A program made the translations under genes and the position numbers. This document shows positions 26,601-34,927 of a DNA stretch of 64,000 nucleotides, piece by piece. Position 1 is the stretch's first letter, and every line of letters starts with the position of its first letter. Source of the stretch: Asterias rubens (Eukaryota; Echinodermata; Asteroidea; Forcipulatida; Asteriidae); assembly GCF_902459465.1 (NCBI RefSeq), contig NC_047063.1:12771343-12835342 (forward strand), written 5' to 3'. A model generated the notes under the pieces. The model had not been told where the DNA came from. It worked only from the letters and a program-made list of their open reading frames with translations, and did not search any database.

Positions 26601-28951
26601 TAAATCTGAGGTCTCGAAATCAAATTTGTGGAAAATTACTTTTTTCTCGAAAACTACGTCACTTCGGAGGGAGCCGTTTCTCACAATGTTTTATATCATC
26701 AACCTCTCCCCATTACTCGTTACCAAGTAAGGTTTTATGCTAATCATCATTTTGAGTAAATAGTGTCCACTATATAAGCCTAAGTCTGCCCTGGCAAATT
26801 GGCATAAGTACCCCAGGGTAAAATATCACCCCTGCTCTGGAGTAGGGGCAAGCGGTAATCCACAGGGGTATTCTTGAAACGTGCAACCGGAACCACAGTG
26901 TGGAAAAGTGCAGGGGTAACCATTGGGTAAGAAAGACCTGGGGCCTTCCATGGGCTGTGTTCCACAGGGATAAAAGATACACACACTGTACAGTGTGCAG
27001 TGTGAAGGGCTTTACACTCCCCAGATAAGTTGGCACTGAACCCACATTTCTTATCTTATCCAGAGAGAAACTGATATTTTGAAGTAACTGGAATCAAATT
27101 ACACAAAGATGAGCAGCTAGTATCTCACTGATATCTTGGCTGATAAAATAGTCACCGCAGGGAGGGGGGCTCTCTGTTATGAGATAAGGACTTGGCAATA
27201 AATTTACTTTTAAACTGGGCCAAGGTTTTGGTCTGCTCTTGTCAATTGATGAGTTGCAATACGCGTCATCGACTGCCATCTTTGATGTATTCACAAGGGA
27301 AAAGTGCATGAGTGTTTCGCGCTGCCCATTGACTCTCAGCCAATGGTAGCTCTTCACGCGTGCACAATTCATCAAATCTGGCAGCCGATGACGCATATTG
27401 CAATCCATCAATGGGACATTATGGGCTGCACGCTGTGACTGCTGTTACAAAGGGCCCCTTCTATGACCACTCTCAATGAACTGCACTGGCTCCCCATCCA
27501 ACAATGAATCAAAATCAAAAATCATCCTGATCATCTGGAAATCCATCAACTCCCAGGGACCATCCTTCCTTCCTAGGCTCATATCATTCTATCATCGGGA
27601 CAGTAAACGTAGATTAATTCTTGACCAACTCCCCTTGAATAATACACAATTTTGTTCCCATATGTACGATGTCACCATTCCCTTTTCTCCAGCATGGCTT
27701 GCAATCAATGATCAATATCTTAATGGTAAAACTATGATAATTTCGGCAGCAACTGAGGAGAAAAATGTATGCTTGCAATTTGATCAGGAGAAAAAATACA
27801 CAACCTCATTAATAAGATTGAGCTGAAATCATGTTTACTGCTGAGGTCAGTTACGATCACAAGAGAGAGAAAAGACACTGCTAAACTCCTTTCCCCCTGG
27901 CTTCAAGAATCAAATTCCATTGCTTAGATCAGGAGGCAGTTAGCATTTTTTGGCTGCTAGCATTTGTCTAAGCTGTGAAGTAGCAGTGTTTTAAAGCAGC
28001 AAAGTTTTGCTTTCTCATTGCCTCGCAGCAGTTAAATCAGCTTCAAAGTCAGCTACTCGTGTGAACATATCTTTAGAAATGTCACTGATAAGAAACATCT
28101 CTCTGGAGGAAATGAATGGTAATTGATATAGGAAAAGAATTACCATGGGAAATGGAAATGAAAGTACTTTCCCCGGCCGGGAATCTAAATCCGATAATAA
28201 TATTTGATAAAAACACTGACACCTGTACAATGAACTGGGGGTGATTGTTACGGTATGTTACACAAAATCCAGGCCTGTATGTTTCGTTTTTGAAAGGGCA
28301 AAGGGCACCATAGACTTGATGACAAGTCGTTAGGCGCTGCCTATTTGTTACATAAACTCATTCTGCCGTTCATGCAACAGTCACAGTACGATTCATTCAT
28401 GCAATGGTCCTAGGTACATGTAGCGCGTGACTCACTTCATACATACTGGGATCGAGGATGAGTGTACCGCCCTCGTAGCTACACCGCGCTTAACAATTAC
28501 CAACTTGATTTCAAGACTAAGGGCACCAAGGCATTTTCTCCATGGTAAAGCAAGTGCATCCAATAAGGAAATTGTAAATTTCGACTGGGGCAATTCAAGG
28601 GCACCAAGGCAATGACAAGGGGGTATTGTGGCAATTGCCTTGCCCTTCGTTGCCTCCTTCAAGTATCAGGACTAGATAGCCTATTGGGTGTTAGTGAACA
28701 AACACAATGCTGCTCCAGGCCTTTCAAATCACCATGACTTTGATGGAAAAACCTTCACCTATGACTGGCAACATAACACAAAAAATCAAAGTTGACAGAA
28801 CTTGGATACTGCTATGAGCTTACCCAGTTGGATGGCTGCGTTTAACGGTCGATATGTTAGCACACAGACTAAGAAACACGTAGGTAACAACTGTGATAAC
28901 TGCAAACATGACTCCAGTCCGGAGAAGCCTACATGACACAAGAATCTTCAT
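14678..28951 (-). CDS. ST6GALNAC1/2-like sialyltransferase (GT29), seven coding exons
   Basis: Golgi type II enzyme predicted to transfer sialic acid from CMP-sialic acid to O-glycan GalNAc; the exact acceptor is inferred from family. Coding exons in transcript order: 28951-28824, 21922-21757, 20544-20367, 19291-19126, 17463-17346, 16222-16071, 14939-14678. All are GT...AG and all phases join to 389 residues. A short tail (MKILVSCR) precedes one membrane anchor (about residues 9-32), then a Ser/Gln-rich stem encoded by exon 2. Sialyl motif L lies at about 183-227 ([32 protein letters not shown]). LHPDFIRYV is at about 292-300. Motif S is at about 311-335 ([18 protein letters not shown]). Motif III is HYYD, and motif VS is H360..E365 in HDFGKE. 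Length fits the family. A strong acceptor lies 5 bp before the ATG, so at least one non-coding 5' exon is expected above 28956. Confidence 0.92.
15001..15135 (+). repeat. SINE-like copy, 5'-truncated
   Basis: B box GGTTCAAATCC, then a tail with CAGTGCTAACA, as in the copy near 7405. The A-box half is mostly missing. It lies downstream of the sialyltransferase acceptor of exon 7. Confidence 0.5.
15441..15545 (+). repeat. Second tRNA-derived SINE-like family
   Basis: It has TAGCTTAGTTGGGAGAGCGG (A-box-like), then CACGTTAATCTGGAGGTCGC, then TTTAGTCAATTTGTCTTTGA. A relative lies at 37946-38023 (CACGTTAATCCGGAGGTCG). Confidence 0.5.
15604..15622. repeat. (AAT)n microsatellite
   Basis: Short run of the AAT trinucleotide in the last sialyltransferase intron. 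Confidence 0.8.
16965..17030. repeat. (CAAA)n-rich low-complexity tract
   Basis: Many AAACAAAC/AAATAAAC units follow a dispersed repeat at 16500-16960. It is intronic in the sialyltransferase gene. Confidence 0.75.
17567..17974. mobile_element. Long foldback MITE with TTAA ends
   Basis: Nearly the whole 408 bp is an inverted repeat. The left arm starts TTAAAGGAACACGTTGCCTT and the right arm ends AAGGCAACGTGTTCCTTTAA. The arms meet near 17750-17790 around GGGAGTCAA...TTGACTCCC. There is no gene of its own. The right TTAA is shared with the next element. Confidence 0.85.
17971..18341. mobile_element. Main-family TTAA MITE chained to the foldback element
   Basis: It starts TTAAAAGGCAGTGGACACTA and ends AGTGTCCAGTGTCTTTAA. 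It shares TTAA 17971-17974 with the left neighbour. Confidence 0.8.
19630..19900 (+). repeat. Two SINE-like copies in head-to-tail order
   Basis: A partial copy at 19636-19740 has B-box-like GGTTTGAATCC and the GTTCACAAAACTC tail. It precedes a fuller copy at 19795-19882 with A box TAGTCTAGTTGGTTA and B box GGTTCGAATCC. CTCGGT and ACCGAG form an acceptor-stem-like pair in the latter. These are tRNA-derived copies, not clear tRNA genes. Confidence 0.55.
20025..20285. repeat. Dispersed repeat shared with the SINE tail at 47640
   Basis: GGATGGGACTTATAAAGCCG and TTGGTCCTGTATGTTGTG match the tail at 47649-47690 (GGATGGGACGTAAAGCCGTT). A related segment lies at 15770-15880. Confidence 0.5.
20961..21326. 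mobile_element. TTAA MITE, AAAGCCATTGGACCC family
   Basis: TTAAAGCCATTGGACCCTTT on the left matches the inverted AAAGGGTCCAATGGCTTTAA on the right (about 366 bp). The interior has a TCTCGTTAACGAGA palindrome. Confidence 0.8.
21331..21629. mobile_element. Main-family TTAA MITE, 3' part
   Basis: It retains the internal palindrome (CTTGAGGTCTCGAAATC) and the right end AATAGTGTCCACTGCCTTTA with TTAA. The left end was lost where the 20961-21326 element lies. Confidence 0.7.
21971..22335. mobile_element. TTAA-family MITE in sialyltransferase intron
   Basis: It starts TTAAACACCTTTGGTAATTG, just upstream of the sialyltransferase exon 2 acceptor at 21923, and ends AGTCCAGTGCCTTAA. Interior phrases match the main family. 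Confidence 0.7.
23366..26777. mobile_element. Main-family MITE whose first 66 bp is a 47-copy tandem array
   Basis: The left TTAA is at 23366-23369. Units then repeat to 26470, after which the rest of one MITE follows (AACAAACCTGTGAAAAATTG, the internal palindrome, and ATAGTGTCCACTATA at the right end, without a clear TTAA). The element sits in the 6.9-kb first coding intron of the sialyltransferase gene, on the opposite strand by family orientation. Confidence 0.85.
23369..26470. repeat. 47 x 66-bp tandem array (satellite-like)
   Basis: Each unit runs from AAAGGTAGTGGACACTATTG through TGGTGTACGTATCTCAGCTT. It carries the MITE's terminal sequence, and each unit junction rebuilds TTAA. Units are almost identical; the main variable base is GGTAGTGG versus GGCAGTGG. 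Rare singletons are AGATAGTGG and ACGTTTCTC, and the first unit has ACAAATCTC. Because 66 is divisible by 3, one frame stays open for 1058 residues (22-residue period). That is a consequence of the repeat, not evidence of a protein. Confidence 0.97.
27461..27960 (+). pseudogene. Decayed LINE fragment (C-terminal RT region)
   Basis: The frame reads LHWLPIQQ, then an in-frame TGA, then [20 protein letters not shown] and [14 protein letters not shown]. This is the usual HWLPI...FK...K...G.AP.YL block that follows the reverse transcriptase of CR1/L2-type LINEs, and the intact LINE nearby has the same block. Only this tail is seen, and it is frame-broken afterwards. Confidence 0.6.
28270..28680. 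repeat. Dispersed repeat in first coding intron
   Basis: It shares CCAGGCCTG and GGGCACCAAGGCA-type phrases with 10510-10690 and has internal partial duplications (AAGGGCACCAAGGCA occurs twice). It is non-coding. Confidence 0.45.
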
Positions 28952-29012
28952 GGTTTCTGAAAAAATAGATAGACATTTCTTATCAAATGTTAATGTTTTT
29001 ACTCATTGTAGG

Positions 29013-29018
<6 letters not shown>

Positions 29019-29048
<30 letters not shown>

Positions 29049-29050
29049 CT
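29019..29050. repeat. Poly(T) tract
   Basis: About 32 consecutive T upstream of the sialyltransferase ATG-containing exon, in non-coding DNA. Confidence 0.9.
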
Positions 29051-30810
29051 GGAAACTTATATGACACATTTCAACCAAAAAAAAAAGGAGTAGCAGCGCC
29101 TAAGTATTTGGGTCTATCAATTGTTTTTATTGCGACTAAAAAGCCTACAACAAACTATTTTTAGGGGTGGGGCAACCAAGTATTTTTGAATTTAAGTTGC
29201 TTTAATTTGCACACCTAGAAAAACAAATTAATAAGCAGGATGGGGATGGGGATATAATAAACGAATTATTACATGTTTAGCTCTCCATTGCTTGTTACTA
29301 CCAAGTAACTACCAAGTAGGCCAAAAAAAAGTATAGTGTCCAGTGCCCTACGTACCGCGTACGTGCAGCATTTATAACAAAAACATGAGAAATTACTTTT
29401 TTTGATCTATTATAATGTAATGTAATGTAATGTGTGATTACACTCTGTCTCTGGATGAAGCTTAGGGTGAATCTTGTCGTTATATTATTGTATTTACCTG
29501 CACTAGTGAAGATTGCTTCCTTGCGTCATGAAGGTAGAATTAGGATCGCCTATGCCTAGCTAGAGTTAGTGGTTAGGGAGGCCTCGAAGGAGGGTAGGCC
29601 TACTGTGTTAGTTAGTATACGGTGGAACTAGCTAGTCTAATCTAGCACATCGAATTCAAGTTGTGGTGGCTGACATGGCTCATCTTGAATCTCGGTCCTG
29701 GAATCAGCAATACACATAATTATTTAATTGTGCATTGGCGTTTATAACCTTTACCTATTTATGGACTTTGCTGAATAATAAATAGGCTAGACTTTTAATA
29801 CACACACACACCTCACGGCAGAGCAAGTCATGTCTAATGTCAACAAGTCGATCATCAAGGCCAAACTATAGGGGGCGCCCTACTGACTGAGCCGCAAGTG
29901 CAGCAGAGCCACGTCTTTGGAATACTTGAAGATAATAAAAAAATAACTAAATTAAAATGTAAATAAAGTTAACAAATGAAAAACTCAAAACAGAACTTAA
30001 CAACCATAGGCAATAGGCATACTAGGCCTTATTGTATTTCCTGGGTGAAAAGTCAAAATATAGTTGGCTAGCTAGGCCTACAACAAAACTTCCTGACCAC
30101 GTTTTTGTTTATAATTATATGAGGTTGCTTCGGTTTATTGGATGCAAAATGGCCTAGTGTCATCACAAGAAAAGAGGGATTTCTGATAAAAATACTCCCT
30201 CCCGAAACCGTCCCCTCCAAAAATAAATCCAACCAAAACCGACCGTCGGTTGTGGAGATAGTTTTGCCCCAAAAGGAACCAGTGTGAGAAAAATACGTAT
30301 TAGGCCTACTCAGATGTTCGACGTCACACCACTCTCATTTGAGTATTTGACAAGGCAAATTTAATTGAGGTTTCGCAAATTAATCAACTACTGACGTTAC
30401 ACGGTTCTACCAGAAATAACACCCCATGTACTTTTGACAGTCGCTACGTAGCCTACGCAATCTCAATTTACCGCCATTTTTGCAAAACAAGTTCCAAATA
30501 GGCCATTTCGCGCCGATTGGCCGGCGGAGCAATGCTTGTAGCCTAGTTGTGCAAACTTTTACAATCAGTTATTCCCGTCGCATTTGATCCCAAGAATTGA
30601 TCGACATAAAACAAAGGGGACTTCAACAATGGAATTCTTTTGTTCAGTAGCAGCAATACACTGTTTTAATAGACAATACAGGACTTCAGACCTTGAGAGC
30701 TTCATTGTAACTATTTTGTGCGGGGCACCTCTCATGTTTTACGAAAACTTATTTTAGGTCTACGACATTTCTTGCGGCAAAAACAGTAATAGCAACATGA
30801 TTATAGGAGG
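29051..30810. other. 5' flank or upstream intron of the sialyltransferase gene
   Basis: No coding exon was recognised. A main-family MITE end fragment is at about 29279-29352 (CTCTCCATTGCTTGTTACTA, ATAGTGTCCAGTGCC). Short (TGTAA)n and (ACAC)n runs are present. A non-coding first exon of the sialyltransferase gene may lie here, but I cannot place it. Confidence 0.4.
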
Positions 30811-30822
30811 CACCTTTTGGTT

Positions 30823-31146
30823 ATGATGATCGTTCAGCAAAGTGTCACAGTGCTGTGTCCACAATATAGGAGCCACCTTTTGGTTATAACATGGAGGTAG
30901 CTACCTCCATGGTTTTAATGATCGTTCAGCAAAGTGTCATAGTGCTGTGTCCACAATATAGGAGGCACCTTTTGGTTATAACATGGAGGTAGCTACCTCC
31001 ATGGTTATAATGATCGTTCAGCAAAGTGTCGTAGTGCTGTGTCCACAATATAGGAGGCACCTTTTGGTTATAACATGGAGGTAGCTACCTCCATGGTTAT
31101 AATGATCGTTCAGCAAAGTGTCATAGTGCTGTGTCCACAATATAGG
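30823..31146. repeat. 92-bp minisatellite, left block (four units)
   Basis: Units run AGGAGGCACCTTTTGGTTAT ... TGTCCACAATAT. Three of the four contain the 22-bp palindrome built from CATGGAGGTAG/CTACCTCCATG. The first unit lacks it. A fifth unit lies beyond the LINE at 33852-33943. Confidence 0.85.
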
Positions 31147-33851
31147 ATAATAATAATAATAATAATAAGACTTGTAATGCGCACATATCCACCCTGCTGG
31201 GTGTTCAAGGCGCAGTAAAACCAAAAACAAAACAAAAACAAAAACACAACACAAAGAAAAACAGACACAACAAAATTAGTCATTGAAAACCTGTGACATA
31301 AGATAAGTTTTGAGAAGAGACTTGAATTTTGCAGTACAAAGACAAGATCGAAGATTAAGTGGTAGAGAGTTCCAGATGCGTGGCGCGGCTGAAGAAAAAG
31401 ACCTGTCACCCCATGAGTGTCGAGACTTGGGTTCAATGAGGAGAAGCATAGAACTTGATCGAAGATTCCTTGATGGAGTGTAAACTTGAAGCAGTTCAGA
31501 AATATAGTGGGGAGCCTTGCCATTAAGAGCTTTGTGGACAATGAGCATCAGCTTGAAGATGATTCGTTGAGAGATAGGGAGCCAGTGTAGTTGTTTCAGA
31601 ATGGGGGTGATAGAACACGATTTTCTAGACAGTGTCACAATGCGGGCAGCAGTATTTTGGAGCCGTTGAAGTCTGGAAATCTGGTTGTTAGGAAGACTGT
31701 AGAGAAGAGCATTGCCGTTGTCAAGACGAGAAGTAACAAATGCGTGAATGACCTTTTCAGTGGCACTTTTGTCCAAGTACTTGCGAATCTTACCTATATT
31801 CCTGATGTGATATGATGATAAACGAACAATGTTGTTGATGTGTGGCTGAAGTGTCATTGATGAATCAAAAATAACCCCTAAGTTCCGAGCTTTCAGCGAG
31901 GGAGCTATCCGAGCATCACCGATGGAGATGTATGGCACTGAAACCTTAGTTAACTGTTGACGTGACCCAAATAGAAGGAACTCTGTCTTATCATCATTTA
32001 ACTTCAGAAAGTTTTGTTGTGTCCAACGTCGAATCTCTTGGATGCATTTCTCAAGTCTTGCAATAGATGCATTGGCATTTTCTTGAGAAGATTTAAACGT
32101 GATGTATAGTTGAGTGTCGTCTGCGTACACATGGTAATTCAGATTAAATTTCAGGATGATGTCACGAATCGGTAAAGTGTATAGCGTAAACCACTGCGGG
32201 CCGAGTACCGACCCCTGTGGCACAGAGTAGTTCAAAACAACAGGGTCGGATATCGCGGTGCCAATACATACATGCTGAGTTCTATTGTAGAGATACGATT
32301 TGCACCATGCTAGGGCTGTGTCCTCTATGCCAAGGTGATTCTGGAGCCGAGAGAGAAGGATGTTGTGATCGACAGTGTCAAAAGCAGCACTCAAGTCTAG
32401 CAGGACTAGTGCTGTAAGGTTACCATTGTCCATTGCAGAGAGAATATCGTTGCTCACACGGACTAGTGCAGCCTCGGTCCCATGGAAAGGCTTGTATGCT
32501 GACTGAAACACGTCGGACAGGTTGAAAGTATGAATGTGATCAGAAATACGTGATGAAACTACTCGTTCGATGACTTTTCCAAGATATTTTAAGTTTGCAA
32601 CCGGTCTGTAGTTTTTGAATATCTCCTTGTCCAGGTTTGGTTTCTTGATGAGCGGCCTGATGTAGGAAACTTTGAGGCTATCGGGGAAACAACCGTAACT
32701 GAGGGATTCGTTTACAAGCTTAGTGATGTAGGGTACAAAAATATCGATGTTTTGCTTTATCATGGATGTTGACACTGGATCCAGCTCACAGGATTTTGAA
32801 GGAGATTTCATAATAACCCTTTGAATCTCAGCAACAGTCGCAGGCTCAAACACAGATAGTCTACACTCTGGTTGAAGTTGTGGCAATGTCTGCGACACGT
32901 TGTAAGGGACTGATGAAAATGATGAGCGGATGTCTGAAATCTTGGTGACAAAGAACTTCTGGAACTCATTTGCTAAGTCCTGGTCATTGTAAGTGGATGG
33001 AAGGACAGGGGTTTTGGGTTTGAGCAACAACTTACCAATTATCTTGAAAAGCTTCTTTTGATCTCCTGAAGATTCTTGTACTTGAGATGAATAATGGATG
33101 ATCTTTGCCTGGTTGATCAAATTCCTAACTTCTTTACATTGGTTGCGATATTCTTGTCGTTGAATCGCCAATTTGCCATTTTTCCGCCACTTCCGCTCCA
33201 GTTGACGACAGATCTTTCTCGCTGTACGAATATCATCATTGAACCAGGAGACTTCAGTTCGGACCTTGACTGATCTCGTTTTCCAAGGTGCGTATTTATC
33301 CAAGATGTCACTGACTGTACTCTCATATTGGCTGACATAGGAATCCAAGCAGTCGTGATCAACTTCTAGATTTGCTAAATGGGAGCCTATGTCACGGAAC
33401 ACTTCGGTAGGATTCACATGTTTCCATTGTCGGCTCTTTATAGTAACGGTTGGGACTTTGGGCTTGCACAGACTCAAGTTACACATGACTGCATAATGGT
33501 CTGATAATCCAGGTAGAATAGCAAAGTTTGAGACAATTGGTGGGGAGATTTCACGAGTTATGACAAGGTCTAGGCAATGACCGAGACGATGAGTCGGCTC
33601 CTTGATATGCTGGGTAAGACCAAAAGCCTGAAGTAGATGCTTAAACTGGTTTGCATTGGTGTTGTGGATGTCATCAACATGAATGTTAAAGTCGCCTGTG
33701 ATGATGATTTCCGATGGATGAAGCAGATATTCCAAAATCAAATTCTCAAACTCCCTTAGAAAACTTGAGAAAGTCACATGTTGGCCGTTTGAATCTCTTT
33801 CAGGTCTGTATACAATGACAAGGCGAACAGATTTAGAGTTTCCGGAAACTT
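31147..33851 (-). mobile_element. CR1/L2-like non-LTR retrotransposon, 5'-truncated
   Basis: A LINE body ending in a (TTA)n tail (as AAT/TAA repeats at 31147-31168) is inserted in the minisatellite; TAGGA occurs at both junctions as a possible target duplication. The 5' end begins inside the endonuclease domain, which is typical of incomplete reverse transcription. Confidence 0.85.
31276..33851 (-). CDS. LINE ORF2: endonuclease (partial) and reverse transcriptase
   Basis: One uninterrupted frame of about 858 codons runs from the truncation point to the stop at 31276. No true start is present, since truncation removed the N-terminus. The endonuclease part shows VIVYRPERDSNG, GDFNIHVDD and LSDHYAVM (the catalytic SDH). 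The reverse transcriptase part shows NYRPVANL, LLDLSAAFDTVDH (near residue 460 from the GTG at 33777), SVPQGSVLGP and YADDTQLY (near residue 550). Then comes the HWLPI...FKL block and a C-terminal WNSLP region. The residues after VLGP are QWF instead of the usual LLF. The clade is likely CR1/L2/Crack; I cannot separate these by eye. The frame is intact, so the insertion is probably young, but without its 5' end it could not supply a full endonuclease. Confidence 0.9.
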
Positions 33852-33943
33852 AGGAGGCACCTTTTGGTTATAACATGGAGGTAGCTACCTCCATGGTTAT
33901 AATGATCGTTCAGCAAAGTGTCATAGTGCTGTGTCCACAATAT
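33852..33943. repeat. 92-bp minisatellite unit, right of the LINE
   Basis: It repeats the unit at 31050-31146 with the central palindrome intact. Together with the left block it shows that the LINE landed inside a pre-existing array. Confidence 0.85.
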
Positions 33944-34010
33944 CTCGATATAATGTCTTAGTGCCGACCACTCCTTGGATAATATTAGCCTTTGGTCAAG
34001 GCGCACGCGG

Positions 34011-34508
34011 CCGGTGTCGCATGCAATTATGTCCTCTATGTGATACTTTTCGGAGGACGTGATTGCATATGCAATAATGTTCGCCTGACGGTTTTGCATA
34101 TGCAATCGTGTCCGCCCGGATGCGATACCCGGAAACTGCTGCATAATGCAATTGTGTCCACCCGGACACATTTGCATATGCAGTTGTGTCCGCCCCCGTG
34201 CAAAACCGTTCTTGCAGAAAATTTAACCGCCCTTGGTTGACGGAAAACGTTTGCAATTTTTTTACAAGCTAAGTGCATGTCATGAATGACATGGGAAATG
34301 TTCGGCCGTTGGGTATTCGCTGCAATAATAAAATACGTGAATATTCATGATGCATAATTATACGTAGGTTCAGTGCATGCATGCTCGTTTAAGCACGCAC
34401 ATACATGTACAGTCATGTACATGTCCGCCGGACGGTTTTTTGCATAGCCCCGGACACGATTGCATATGCAAAAGTGTCCGGAGCGGACAGTATTGCATCT
34501 GACACCAG
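34011..34508. mobile_element. Inverted-repeat element rich in TGCATATGCA, copy 1
   Basis: It starts CCGGTGTCGCATGCAATTAT and ends TGCATCTGACACCAG. Compared with copy 2 (36091-36431) it has about 110-150 extra bases in the right half. GTGTCCGCCCGGA-type and TTGCATATGCAA-type motifs recur in both orientations. No ORF of substance. Confidence 0.7.
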
Positions 34509-34597
34509 CACCCCTGATGTCAAGCACGACCCTAAAATATCAAGCACGCAAAAAAAAAGACCAGCGCGAGCGGCGGAGCCTTAATTAAAGGCTAGGA

Positions 34598-34662
34598 TAT
34601 TGTTGGTGTTGTTGGTGTTGTTGGTGTTGTTGGTGTTGTTGGTGTTGTTGGTGTTTTTGGTC
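34598..34662. repeat. (TTGTTGGTG)n minisatellite
   Basis: About seven head-to-tail copies of a 9-bp unit, 270 bp upstream of the TIMP-like start codon. Confidence 0.9.
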
Positions 34663-34844
34663 ACAGGGCAATAGAAATAGAGGACGAAACCAGATAAGAA
34701 GCTGAGCTTGCTGTATCAATTATACTGTTATGTATAGCCCTGAATTGGCCCAATCATTACTATTCGACCAACACCCTAACCCTCAATTCATATCAGCAAG
34801 CGGAAGGGCTTATCGTATTGCGATAACTGCAACCCCACATTGCT

Positions 34845-34851
34845 TATAAAA
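34845..34851 (+). promoter_or_regulatory. TATA box of the TIMP-like gene
   Basis: TATAAAA lies 77 bp upstream of the ATG at 34928, and a CATTTTCAAC-type start region follows about 30 bp downstream. Position and sequence fit a core promoter. No experimental evidence. Confidence 0.5.
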
Positions 34852-34927
34852 ACACCGATTTCATCTTCATTTTTTCATTTTCAACAAATGAATGAGAACG
34901 TAAAGACGGGTTGATTACCACGCAGAA

